Assembly (NCBI GenBank): GCA_964424985.1
Contig: CAYRKQ010000019.1
Location: 1 to 14,807, forward strand
DNA length: 14,807 nt
Direction of reading: 5' to 3'
DNA from: CAYRKQ01 sp964424985
GTDB lineage: Bacteria; Patescibacteriota; Saccharimonadia; Saccharimonadales; UBA7683
Under the pieces are notes generated by a model, which saw only the letters and a list, made by a program, of their open reading frames with translations, ran no database searches and was not told the origin of the DNA. Position numbers and translations under genes: made by a program. Shown one piece after another: positions 1-6,720 of this stretch; within the stretch, counting starts at the first letter, position 1; each line of letters starts with the position of its first letter.

Positions 1-1
1 T

Positions 2-715
2 TTAGGCGACCCTACTCATCAAGCCACCGGTGGAGCCGGTGGTGTCTGACTCGGCGCTCTCTCGAGTTGTTGATATATATTCTCCAAAGTGTCCTTTGAT
101 TTCTTGCTGGCCAATCCCCCCACAAATTTCAGATATTGTATGTGCATGCTTCTGAATTGATTTATATAATTCTTGGGTCTTTTCCGTAGCTGCGTGGTCA
201 TCACCACCAACAACAATGCGGTCGAAAAGAAGGGTGTCATGTACGGCCGTTCCTTCACGCAGGAATTCTGGGTTTGAAACATAACTAACATTTGACGGCA
301 GTACCTCCGCCACTTTTTTACCGGTACCCACCGGAACGGTACTTTTTTGTACGTAAATTGCTCCTTGCTTGAGAAAAGGGGTGGCACTTTTTGCTGCTGA
401 AAATACATATTCTAAATTAGAGCTACCATCAGGGTTGTCTGGGGTTCCAACGCAGGAGATTACGATATCTGCGTCAGAAATAGCCTCTTCATAGCTAGAA
501 GTGGCGCGTAAACTGTGTTTGTGTATGCCTGAGGAGATAAGCTGGTCTAAGCCAACTTCGTAAAAAGGCGACTTGCCACTATTGATAACTTCAACCTTAG
601 CATCGTCAATATCAAGTGCGACAACACGGTAGCCAGCGTTAGCTAAAAATGCTGCAGTTGTGGTGCCTACGTAACCGCTGCCAATGACGGCAACTTTTTT
701 TATACTACCCTTCAT
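2..715 (-). CDS. ugd: UDP-glucose 6-dehydrogenase, N-terminal part, abnormal C-terminus
   Basis: Ugd oxidises UDP-glucose to UDP-glucuronate with two NAD+ in the cytoplasm. The 237-residue product has the Rossmann loop GSGYVG at residues 12-17, CVGTP at 88-92, KSTVPVGTG at 124-132 and NPEFLREGTAVHD at 148-160, all typical of the UDP-glucose/GDP-mannose dehydrogenase N-domain. The family is usually about 430 residues; the middle helix domain and the C-terminal domain with the catalytic Cys are absent. Homology seems to continue to about residue 222 (STTRESAE, resembling family members that read on as ESAELIK). The last 15 residues (codons below about position 50) look unrelated and end at a TAA in 4-2. 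I chose ATG 715 over the TTG at 718, because a TATAAT box lies 10 nt upstream. The gene is divergent from the membrane protein at 781. It may be a broken gene or a chimeric contig end; the N-domain assignment is firm. Confidence 0.85.
   Translation of the reverse strand: MKGSIKKVAVIGSGYVGTTTAAFLANAGYRVVALDIDDAKVEVINSGKSPFYEVGLDQLISSGIHKHSLRATSSYEEAISDADIVISCVGTPDNPDGSSNLEYVFSAAKSATPFLKQGAIYVQKSTVPVGTGKKVAEVLPSNVSYVSNPEFLREGTAVHDTLLFDRIVVGGDDHAATEKTQELYKSIQKHAHTISEICGGIGQQEIKGHFGEYISTTRESAESDTTGSTGGLMSRVA
24..42. repeat. Short perfect hairpin in the non-homologous tail of ugd
   Basis: CCACCGG (24-30) pairs perfectly with CCGGTGG (36-42) across a 5-nt loop. It lies wholly in the terminal 49 bp that no longer resemble ugd, so it may mark a rearrangement or assembly junction, or act as a weak stem. 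It has no T-tract, so an intrinsic terminator is not supported. Confidence 0.5.
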
Positions 716-725
716 CAATAGTGCT

Positions 726-731
726 ATTATA
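726..731 (-). promoter_or_regulatory. -10 box (TATAAT) of ugd, leaderless type
   Basis: A perfect TATAAT on the minus strand ends 10 nt before ATG 715. Initiation about 6-8 nt downstream would leave almost no 5' leader. No convincing -35 hexamer is visible. Confidence 0.6.
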
Positions 732-763
732 TCGTTTTACCGCTGATTAGACCATAACTGAGG

Positions 764-769
764 TATAAT
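764..769 (+). promoter_or_regulatory. -10 box (TATAAT) of the polysaccharide operon at 781
   Basis: A perfect TATAAT ends 11 nt before ATG 781, giving a nearly leaderless transcript. It forms a divergent promoter pair with the ugd box only 32 bp away. I see no good -35 and no Shine-Dalgarno sequence before this ATG. Confidence 0.6.
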
Positions 770-780
770 GAGGTTGTTTA

Positions 781-2277
781 ATGTCAGAAACGTTCAAACA
801 AATTACCAGTCGTTTGTATGGTTGGCTTCGTTCAACCAGTTTCTTTGTCTTCACGCTTGTATTGTTTACAGCTCATGCCCTTTGGCTTGCGCTCAGTTCA
901 AATTTGCTGCCGTATGACGAGTATTACCATATTGCACTCATAAAACTCTATGCCACTCAGTGGTCGCCATTTATTACCTCGCAGCCAGTCGAGGGGGTGT
1001 TTTATGGTGATGCCACACGACTGCATTCGTACGTCTATCACTTTTTAATGAGCTATCCATACAGAATTCTTAGTAGCTTCATTGAAAGCGAAGAAGTAAT
1101 AATAATTTTGCTGCGCGTGCTTAATATTGCAATGGTAATTGGGGGGGTCTACTTATTTAGGAGACTGTTCTTGCGAGCTGGTATTTCAAAACGACTGGTT
1201 CAGGTTGTGATTGCTTTCTTTCTGCTCACCCCCTTTGTGGTGGTGCTGGCTAGTCAAAATAACTATGACAACTTTATGTTTTTGCTGGTACCACTGTTTT
1301 TCGGTTTTGCCTATAATATTGTCAAAAAAAGTAATCTTAGTAGTATCGATGTACTCATATTTTTGAGCACGGGTCTTTTTATCAGCCTGGTAAAACACGC
1401 ATTTACGCTCTTCTTTTTGGTGACTGGGTTATATGTTCTCCGGTCGTTATTAAAAAAACGAAAAACAATACTCAGCGACCTGAAGGATAGCCTAAAAAAA
1501 ACCACAAAACCACTCCTTATTGGAGTCGTGCTTTTATTTCTTTGCACGGCAGGCTTATTCATAGAAAGGCATGGGCTGAACCTTTATCGGTATGGTGATA
1601 TCAATGTGAACTGTATAAAAGTTCAACCAGAATCGGTGTGTAACAACTACAGCCCGTGGCGCCGAAATAATAATATTAGAAATAACCCTCCTCAAGATAG
1701 GCTTTACGGAAACCCACTGAGTTTTACGCAGCACTGGGGGGCGACAATGATGCGAGGCTTGTACGCAAATTTTGCAAATGTCATTCCAAATAACTTACAT
1801 CAACCTGATCCGTATGGGCACTATGTTTTTCGGCCACTTCTTTGGCTACCCATTAGTTTTGCGTGGGCTCTACTGGTTTTGTCTGCTGTCGCAATTATTA
1901 AATCAATCAAATTTCTTAGAGAGAACCAGCTCCTCAACATGTTTCTTGTGGTCTCTCTGGTGCTTTTGGTGGCAGTTTATCTATTTAACTATCGAACATA
2001 TAGTAATCTCGGGAAAGCTTATGCTATACAAGTACGCTATGTATTGCCACTACTACTGCCAATTATGCTTGTCTGCGCCTCGGCAATCTGCCATTTGCTA
2101 AGACCACTTCGATTTACGAAAGAACTGACGCTGATTGTGCTATGTCTCTATGTACTAAACGGTGGTGTCGCAGGCTGGATTATTCGTTCTGACAGCAGCT
2201 GGTACTGGCAGAAGACAACTGTCATCACGATAAATCAATCAGCACAGAATGTGCTCAAATGGGTGGTACCACACTGA
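781..2277 (+). CDS. Polytopic membrane protein, GT-C/DUF2142-like glycosyltransferase candidate
   Basis: The 498-residue protein has roughly ten membrane segments (for example about 20-40, 105-127, 141-157, 165-181, 190-220, 245-261, 352-375, 385-402, 420-440 and 447-467). After the first segment comes an acidic motif, PYDEYYH (D46, E47, H50), placed like the catalytic acidic loop of polyprenyl-phosphate-sugar-dependent GT-C enzymes. NNYDN at 160-164 and QVRYVLPLLLP at 417-427 resemble the DUF2142/GT39 membrane families. A soluble loop at about 262-350 carries two Cys (278, 287) that could form a disulfide outside the membrane. It probably transfers a lipid-linked sugar on the outer face of the membrane; donor and acceptor cannot be read from sequence. 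It is the first gene of the operon with GMP, PMM and HIT genes, which fits a mannose-containing glycan. The fold class is moderately sure, the activity is inferred. Confidence 0.75.
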   Translation: MSETFKQITSRLYGWLRSTSFFVFTLVLFTAHALWLALSSNLLPYDEYYHIALIKLYATQWSPFITSQPVEGVFYGDATRLHSYVYHFLMSYPYRILSSFIESEEVIIILLRVLNIAMVIGGVYLFRRLFLRAGISKRLVQVVIAFFLLTPFVVVLASQNNYDNFMFLLVPLFFGFAYNIVKKSNLSSIDVLIFLSTGLFISLVKHAFTLFFLVTGLYVLRSLLKKRKTILSDLKDSLKKTTKPLLIGVVLLFLCTAGLFIERHGLNLYRYGDINVNCIKVQPESVCNNYSPWRRNNNIRNNPPQDRLYGNPLSFTQHWGATMMRGLYANFANVIPNNLHQPDPYGHYVFRPLLWLPISFAWALLVLSAVAIIKSIKFLRENQLLNMFLVVSLVLLVAVYLFNYRTYSNLGKAYAIQVRYVLPLLLPIMLVCASAICHLLRPLRFTKELTLIVLCLYVLNGGVAGWIIRSDSSWYWQKTTVITINQSAQNVLKWVVPH

Positions 2278-2286
2278 TAACTGCGT

Positions 2287-2292
2287 TAGAAT
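2287..2292 (+). promoter_or_regulatory. -10 box (TAGAAT) before the GDP-mannose pyrophosphorylase gene
   Basis: TAGAAT ends 7 nt before ATG 2300, in the 22-nt gap after the preceding stop codon. The spacing matches the other leaderless boxes of the window, so this gene may have its own internal promoter as well as operon readthrough. Confidence 0.4.
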
Positions 2293-2299
2293 AGAGTTG

Positions 2300-3343
2300 A
2301 TGATAGTTGTGATTATTGCAGGGGGGTCTGGAAGCAGGCTGTGGCCGCTTTCGACTCCAGATTACCCAAAACACTTGTTGCCTTTAGCCAGCGAAAAAAG
2401 CTTACTTCAAAATGCCTACGAACGTGCCAAGAAGCTCGCTGAACATGTGTATGTTATTCCTGAAGTTGGTCACATACAACATGTAAAAGAACAGCTGCCA
2501 GAGCTTTCAGAGGGTTCATTCATTGTTGAACCAGCACGTCGAGGAACGGCAGCCTGCATACTGGCCGGCTTGCATCATGTAGCTGCCCGCCATGATGTAA
2601 ATGAGCCAATAGCCTTTCTCCACGCTGATCATGTAATTCGTGATGTTGACGGCTTCGAGTATTCATTTAAAAAAGCTGCTGAAGCCTCTGCTAAACATAG
2701 CAAGATCACTTTAATTGGTATTGAGCCGGATGCTCCCGCTACTGGGTTTGGCTATATTAAAAAAGCTGAAGCTGTCGCTAACGGAACGTTAATCTATAAG
2801 GTTGAAGGCTTCAAGGAAAAACCAGATTTTGAAACGGCGAAAAGATATCTTCAGAGCGGGAAGTACTTATGGAATTGCGGTTACTTCGTAGGATCGGTAA
2901 ATACCTTTGTTGATGCTTTTGAAAAATACTCGCCGCAGTGGAAGGGGTATTACGACCAGCTTATGGCGACCAAGACAGAAGACGATTATAAAAATACCTA
3001 TCTTTCTTTTGAAAATGATGCCATAGACTATGCACTGATGGAAAAGTGCAAGGAGCTGCTTGTGATCCCAGCGAACTTTGATTGGATGGACGTCGGCTCA
3101 TTCGAAGATGTTCATAAGGTGAGCTCGAAAGACGAGGATGGCAACGCGAGCGAGGGAGGCAATGTTCACATACTTGAGTCTGAGCAACTCTTTGTTCACA
3201 ATCAGGAAGATAAGCCAGTGGCCATTATTGGGCTCGATAACGTGACGGTGGTGAATACGAAACACGGTTTGCTGGTGATGCGCACTGATCAATCACAGAA
3301 AGTGAAACAAGTTGTCGAAAAAATTAAGGAGAAGAATGCTTAA
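2300..3343 (+). CDS. manC: Mannose-1-phosphate guanylyltransferase
   Basis: It makes GDP-mannose from mannose 1-phosphate and GTP in the cytoplasm. The 347-residue product opens with the nucleotidyltransferase signature AGGSGSRLWPLS (7-18) followed by PKHLL (23-27). Further family motifs are the lysine motif FKEKP, WNCGYFVG, IDYALMEK and the late DWMDVGSFEDV. The length fits the single-domain GMP type: the mannose-6-phosphate isomerase domain of longer AlgA-like enzymes is missing. I chose ATG 2300 because the nucleotide-binding motif must sit close to the N-terminus; the ATG at 2249 would overlap the preceding gene by 29 nt and add 17 unconserved residues. Its stop overlaps the phosphomannomutase start by 8 nt, so consecutive steps of GDP-mannose synthesis are translationally coupled. 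manC is used as the conventional symbol for the activity. Confidence 0.92.
   Translation: MIVVIIAGGSGSRLWPLSTPDYPKHLLPLASEKSLLQNAYERAKKLAEHVYVIPEVGHIQHVKEQLPELSEGSFIVEPARRGTAACILAGLHHVAARHDVNEPIAFLHADHVIRDVDGFEYSFKKAAEASAKHSKITLIGIEPDAPATGFGYIKKAEAVANGTLIYKVEGFKEKPDFETAKRYLQSGKYLWNCGYFVGSVNTFVDAFEKYSPQWKGYYDQLMATKTEDDYKNTYLSFENDAIDYALMEKCKELLVIPANFDWMDVGSFEDVHKVSSKDEDGNASEGGNVHILESEQLFVHNQEDKPVAIIGLDNVTVVNTKHGLLVMRTDQSQKVKQVVEKIKEKNA
3326..3331 (+). promoter_or_regulatory. Shine-Dalgarno site (AAGGAG) of the phosphomannomutase gene
   Basis: AAGGAG lies 4 nt before ATG 3336, inside the end of the upstream coding region. It fixes the start at 3336 rather than the TTG at 3312 and shows that internal operon genes use a canonical ribosome site. 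Confidence 0.7.
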
Positions 3344-4094
3344 AAAATTGATTGCCTTTGACCTGGACGACACGCTGGCCGTTACTAAATCACCTATTAC
3401 CGATAAAATGGCAGAGTTGCTGGTAAAACTCTTAGAGACGCATGAAGTGTGCGTCATCTCGGGCGGCCGCTTTGAGCAGTTTAAATTGCAGGTAATTGAT
3501 AACCTTGAGGCAAATCACCTCAGCTTACGAAAGCTTCACCTGATGCCAACCTGCGGCACGCGCTACTATCGATTCAATGAAATTAAAAATGAGTGGCAGT
3601 TGCAATACGCCGAAGATTTAACTGAAGAACAAAAGAAGAAGATCATCACTGTACTTGAAGAAGAAGCTAAAAAACTTGGGCTATGGTGTGAAAACCCAAC
3701 TGGTGAAATTATTGAAGACCGCGGGAGCCAGGTAACACTTTCAGCACTTGGTCAGCAGGCAGCACCTGAAGATAAATACAAGTGGGCTGAAAAGCACAAA
3801 GAAGATCGGCCGGTTCTAAGAGATGCCGTAGCACGCCGTTTACCAGATTTAGAAGTTCGCATTGGCGGAACGACCTCAACTGATATCACGCTACCAGGTA
3901 TTGATAAAGCTTACGGTATGAAAAAACTGATTGCCGAGCTTGAAATCTCAAAAGATGAAATTCTTTTTGTTGGCGACAAGCTAGAAGAGGGCGGCAATGA
4001 CTATCCGGTAAAAGCTATGGGCATAGACTGTATAGAAGTCGACGGCTGGCAAGAAACAGCCCTTGTAATTGAAACGATAATTAAGACAACATGA
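3336..4094 (+). CDS. HAD-superfamily phosphomannomutase, eukaryotic PMM-like
   Basis: It likely interconverts mannose 6-phosphate and mannose 1-phosphate. The 252-residue product shows HAD motif I as FDLDDTLA (nucleophile D9, general acid D11), motif II as ISGGRFEQF (S42), and the motif IV region as FVGDKLEEGGND (D214, D222). The segment TDITLPGIDKAYG (182-194) followed by GDK...GGND is the pattern of the eukaryotic PMM1/PMM2 family, not of the large alpha-D-phosphohexomutases (ManB/AlgC) common in bacteria. It overlaps the GMP gene by 8 nt and the next gene by 4 nt (ATGA). Placement directly after GMP strongly supports phosphomannomutase over a generic Cof-type phosphatase, though substrate choice between mannose and glucose phosphates is not provable here. 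Confidence 0.85.
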   Translation: MLKKLIAFDLDDTLAVTKSPITDKMAELLVKLLETHEVCVISGGRFEQFKLQVIDNLEANHLSLRKLHLMPTCGTRYYRFNEIKNEWQLQYAEDLTEEQKKKIITVLEEEAKKLGLWCENPTGEIIEDRGSQVTLSALGQQAAPEDKYKWAEKHKEDRPVLRDAVARRLPDLEVRIGGTTSTDITLPGIDKAYGMKKLIAELEISKDEILFVGDKLEEGGNDYPVKAMGIDCIEVDGWQETALVIETIIKTT

Positions 4095-4468
4095 ACTATA
4101 AAACAGACCAATCTCATAATTTAAGTAAGTCCAAAGTCAGCCTTAGAACTACAGAAGGTACTGCCCAGTACCAGGAAGATTTAAGATTGAATAAAGTAAA
4201 GTCTTTATCAGAAGAACCAAGATTAAAAGAATGGGAGTACTGGGCGCTCATAAAGAACTCATACCCATATGATATTAATTTTTCTATACATCACTTACTT
4301 ATACCCAAACGAGTTGTTCCACAAAAACAGTTGAATGTGCAGGAAAAAAATGAACTTGAAGCTATTCTTGAAGAAGTGCAACATGATTACGACTGCCAGC
4401 TAATAAACTTTCCGACAGCCCAGTCTGTTACCAGCCACTTCCATATTCACTTATTGACATACAAGTAG
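4091..4468 (+). CDS. HIT-superfamily protein
   Basis: The 125-residue protein carries the histidine-triad signature HFHIHLL (H116, H118, H120) very near its C-terminus. Upstream, the strand region WALIKNSYPYDINFSIHHLLIP (50-71) is typical of the HIT fold. HIT proteins are nucleotide hydrolases or transferases acting on dinucleoside polyphosphates, nucleotide sugars or AMP conjugates; the middle His is the usual nucleophile. The HIT half is compact and the N-terminal 35 residues are polar and unconserved to my eye. It is the last gene of the operon, starting on an ATGA overlap with the phosphomannomutase gene, so a role with GDP- or UDP-sugars is an attractive but unproven inference. A GalT-like activity is less likely because the protein is far too short. 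Confidence 0.75.
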   Translation: MNYKTDQSHNLSKSKVSLRTTEGTAQYQEDLRLNKVKSLSEEPRLKEWEYWALIKNSYPYDINFSIHHLLIPKRVVPQKQLNVQEKNELEAILEEVQHDYDCQLINFPTAQSVTSHFHIHLLTYK

Positions 4469-4615
4469 CCCGCCCACGAAGTGCGATTGCCTATAATTCA
4501 CTTGGTAGTCCCTCGTCTTATATGCCGCACCGCTATACAGCATTGCGTAGTTGCGACATGCCGTGGAGATTGTCGCCCGTTCTCCGTAGCAAGATTGCGA
4601 AGAGCCACTGCATGC
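4469..4615. other. Convergent intergenic spacer, no gene seen
   Basis: This is the 147-bp spacer between the ends of the HIT gene (+) and the Nudix gene (-). Its right part (from about 4535) reads like fragments of dispersed extragenic repeats. A lone TATAAT at 4492-4497 has no plausible start codon after it. No stem followed by a T-run was found. Confidence 0.5.
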
Positions 4616-4642
4616 TCAGGATGACGGGGTAGAGTTTCGAGA
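4535..4642. repeat. Remnants of dispersed extragenic repeats invading the Nudix 3' end
   Basis: CATTGCG near 4540, CCGTGGAGATTG at 4561-4572, TCAGGATGAC at 4616-4625 and GAGTTTCGAGA at 4632-4642 resemble the extragenic repeat families found in many bacterial genomes (CATTGCGA...GAGATTGCC and CATCCTGA types, from general knowledge). The last two words recur in the same order and orientation at 12582-12591 and 12611-12621. The element supplies the final codons and the TGA stop of the Nudix gene. Confidence 0.5.
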
Positions 4643-5179
4643 TTCAGGTGGTTTAGATTTAAATAAAGCCCAGCCCGAGAGCAGAGAACCATTTTCTATC
4701 TCACTGTGTGCAATCATTGTGTCAATTTCGGCTTCGCTAAACCAATAACTTTCAATGTCTTCTTCAATATCGCCTAGTGCCTGAGCCTCGGAAAGGTCTG
4801 TTGCAAGGAATGTATGATGTAACATATCTGATCGACGATTGTTAAGGTAGAAATGACCAAGTTTCTCAAGACTACCCGAAAGACCAGCTTCTTCGGCAAG
4901 TTCGCGTAGCGCAGCAGCCTCAATCAATTCGCCTTTCTCAACTGCCCCGCCAGGAAATTGAAACAACCATTTATTTGGCGGATAGCTATATTCACGTTGT
5001 AAAAGTATCTTTCCATCACTGCGTTTTGCAATGATCATCGCTGCTGCCATACCACCTTGATGCAAAAGATAGTCTGTCTGATGCCCATTTGGCAACAAGA
5101 CCGTATCTTCCAGCAGTGTTATTCGGGGGTGTTTTAATAAAGTTATCCGCTTAGTTCTCTTCCATGTACTACTTTTCAT
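4616..5179 (-). CDS. Nudix hydrolase, ADP-ribose pyrophosphatase-like
   Basis: The 187-residue protein has a complete Nudix box at 78-100: G78, E84, then RELAEEAGL at 92-100 (pattern G-x5-E-x7-REU-x-EE-x-GU). It hydrolyses nucleoside diphosphates linked to another moiety; the N-terminal strand region and QFPGG before the box resemble ADP-ribose/sugar-nucleotide pyrophosphatases more than MutT. The start is ATG 5179, one nt after the TAG of the GT4 gene, with AGGAAA upstream. An upstream in-frame ATG at 5284 would run through about 100 nt of the GT4 coding region and add unconserved residues. The last nine residues (ESRNSTPSS) and the stop come from a dispersed repeat, so the original C-terminus has probably been replaced or extended. 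It is the distal gene of the minus-strand operon; it may clear excess nucleotide sugars. Confidence 0.85.
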   Translation of the reverse strand: MKSSTWKRTKRITLLKHPRITLLEDTVLLPNGHQTDYLLHQGGMAAAMIIAKRSDGKILLQREYSYPPNKWLFQFPGGAVEKGELIEAAALRELAEEAGLSGSLEKLGHFYLNNRRSDMLHHTFLATDLSEAQALGDIEEDIESYWFSEAEIDTMIAHSEIENGSLLSGWALFKSKPPESRNSTPSS

Positions 5180-5180
5180 A

Positions 5181-6341
5181 CTACGATTTCCTGCTTTCTT
5201 TCTCGGAAATAAAGGCTCGGATTTTCTTTCGGAATACTTCAACTGAGAAGTTTTCGGCATGGTCGGCGATTTTCTTATGATCATACTTCTCGGGTTTGAA
5301 TGAGGTGAGAACGTTTGCGAGGGCTTCGGGTGTTTGCTCGGTGAAAAATTCGCCGCTGATGCCTGGTTTTATGTAATCTAAGGCACCACCGGCTTTAAAG
5401 GCTATTACTGGTGTGCCAGCGCTCATCGCTTCAACGGGAGAAATTCCAAAGTCGTCCTCATTGGGCATAATGAAGGCTAGTGACGATTGCAAAATTTTTG
5501 TTTTTTCTTGCTCAGAAATATACCCGGTGAAGGTGATGGTCGGCCCAGCCATTTTCTTTAGTTTCTTGTGCTGCGGGCCATCGCCAATAACGGTTAGTGG
5601 TAGCTCGGCTTTGGTACAGGCTGTCACGGCCAGATCAACTCGCTTGTAGGGCGTTTGGCGACCAGTGATGACAAAACCATCTCGTACGTTATCAAAGTTG
5701 CGTGGCCGAAAACGCTTGGTATCAACTGGAGGGTGAATGACGACACTTTCACGGTTATAGAATTGTTCAATACGTTTTTGTACCTCAGTTGAGTTGGCGA
5801 TCATGAAATTAGCGTGTTGTGCCGCGCCGTAGTCCCAGTGTCTGTTTGGTTTGATGAGTAGTTTCAACCCAAATCGAGCAAGTGGATCAAAAATACCGAA
5901 ACCAGGGTGCTTCATGTACTCTTCGTACCGCACCCAGTAGTAATGAGTCGGCGAGTGGCAATAATTAATATGAACGGCGTCGGGTCGAGAACGAACAGTT
6001 TTTGCTTCGGCGCCTGAGCTGGAAAGAATTAAATCGTATTCTTTCAAATCGAGATTCTGAAACCAGTGCTGACGAAGAATTGGCAGAAATTTGTACAGTT
6101 TACTAAATGGAAATTTTTGCATAAAACTGACATGAATCTCCGCGCCTTTAAACATAGCCCGCGCTTTTTCATTGCAAAAAGCAGTGTAAATAGGAGCACG
6201 AGGATACATTTTATGAAGTTGGTAAACTACTTGCTCAGCCCCGCCCCCAACGAGCCAATCAGCTACAATCGCCACACTCGGCTTTGCCGAGGTGGGGATC
6301 GGGGATTGGTTACTGGTGGATGGGGGTTTATTTAACTTCAT
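5181..6341 (-). CDS. GT4-family (GT-B fold) glycosyltransferase
   Basis: The 386-residue cytoplasmic enzyme adds a sugar from a nucleotide donor to a lipid-linked acceptor. The N-domain begins with VAIVADWLVGGGAEQV (23-38, glycine loop 32-34). The C-domain has ITGRQTPYKRVDLAV (225-239), VIGDGP (251-256) and PNEDDFGISPVEAMSAGTPVIAF (293-315), where the usual first Glu of the E-x7-E motif appears as D296 with E304 conserved. This pattern is close to WbaZ-like mannosyl/galactosyl transferases, and mannose as donor would fit the GDP-mannose genes nearby, but the donor is not proven. Residues 1-21 (rich in P, S, T, N) are encoded by a heptamer-derived repeat tract and look grafted: homologues would normally start near VAIVADWL. 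The gene overlaps the end of the four-helix-bundle gene by 14 nt. Confidence 0.88.
   Translation of the reverse strand: MKLNKPPSTSNQSPIPTSAKPSVAIVADWLVGGGAEQVVYQLHKMYPRAPIYTAFCNEKARAMFKGAEIHVSFMQKFPFSKLYKFLPILRQHWFQNLDLKEYDLILSSSGAEAKTVRSRPDAVHINYCHSPTHYYWVRYEEYMKHPGFGIFDPLARFGLKLLIKPNRHWDYGAAQHANFMIANSTEVQKRIEQFYNRESVVIHPPVDTKRFRPRNFDNVRDGFVITGRQTPYKRVDLAVTACTKAELPLTVIGDGPQHKKLKKMAGPTITFTGYISEQEKTKILQSSLAFIMPNEDDFGISPVEAMSAGTPVIAFKAGGALDYIKPGISGEFFTEQTPEALANVLTSFKPEKYDHKKIADHAENFSVEVFRKKIRAFISEKESRKS
6294..6316 (+). repeat. Left arm of inverted heptamer-type repeat pair around the IVP gene
   Basis: On the plus strand the arm reads GGGGATC-GGGGATT-GGTTACTGG. The reverse complement of 6721-6750 gives the same words in the same order (GGGATAT, GGGGATT, then TTACTGG) with one additional 7-nt unit before TTACTGG. 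The arm encodes part of the N-terminus of the GT4 protein. Confidence 0.6.
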
Positions 6342-6714
6342 TTTTAATCCGCACTGCTTTTATTAAAGCACTAGTTAGTTTTTGGCACGAGACTATTAAC
6401 TCGAGAATAGATTTTATTTCAGCGCCCTCAATATAAGCGAGTCGATTTGCCAGATAACAAAAGCTCTTTACTTCTAGCAGTGATCCATTTGCGATTCTAT
6501 AGAACTGTAGCTTCTCTTTATAATTGTATCTACCGCACCCCTCGGCAATGTTAGCAGATACGGAGCTAGAGGCTCTTCGCATTTGGTTCGTCAGTGAAAA
6601 AAGCTCATCTTTAGGAAAGGACTTTGTAATACCGTATATTTTCACTGCAAGATCAATTGATTTCTGCCACGCTTCAAGATCTTCAAAATTCTGCACCTTA
6701 CTAGATGTCACCAT
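6328..6714 (-). CDS. Four-helix-bundle protein, 23S rRNA intervening-sequence protein (IVP) family
   Basis: The 128-residue protein matches the IVP/TIGR02436 family: FEDLEAWQKS at 10-19, KIYGITKSFPKDELFSLTNQ at 25-44, MRRASSSVSANIAEGCGRY at 45-63, then FYRIANGSLLEVKSF. The fold is a four-helix bundle forming pentameric nucleic-acid-binding rings in relatives (Avd of diversity-generating retroelements is the known one); the function of stand-alone copies is unknown. I chose ATG 6714, right after the repeat tract; extending to 6798 would translate the tract and overlap the sugar transferase. It lies between polysaccharide genes with no rRNA, reverse transcriptase or template repeat here, so neither classical context applies. 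Flanking inverted repeats suggest a cassette. Confidence 0.9.
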   Translation of the reverse strand: MVTSSKVQNFEDLEAWQKSIDLAVKIYGITKSFPKDELFSLTNQMRRASSSVSANIAEGCGRYNYKEKLQFYRIANGSLLEVKSFCYLANRLAYIEGAEIKSILELIVSCQKLTSALIKAVRIKNEVK

Positions 6715-6720
6715 ATTACC

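Noticed and set aside
116..121. Six-C run in ugd as a possible frameshift site
   Set aside because: The annotated frame keeps family-like sequence (ISTTRESAE) after the run, so the frame is intact there; homology ends later, near position 49.
4492..4497. TATAAT on the plus strand, with TTGACA at 4454-4459
   Set aside because: The spacer is 32 nt and no credible start codon follows; the minus-strand Nudix gene lies downstream, so no target is visible.
4498..4692. 64-codon minus-strand ORF beside the Nudix 3' end
   Set aside because: It reads through dispersed-repeat DNA and overlaps the Nudix gene in another frame; its Arg/His-rich composition is typical of translated extragenic repeats.
6328..6714. 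Diversity-generating retroelement accessory protein (Avd)
   Set aside because: IVP and Avd share a fold, but no reverse transcriptase, template repeat or variable repeat is present in the window.
6328..6714. 23S rRNA intervening sequence
   Set aside because: The flanks are protein-coding polysaccharide genes and no rRNA sequence is nearby.
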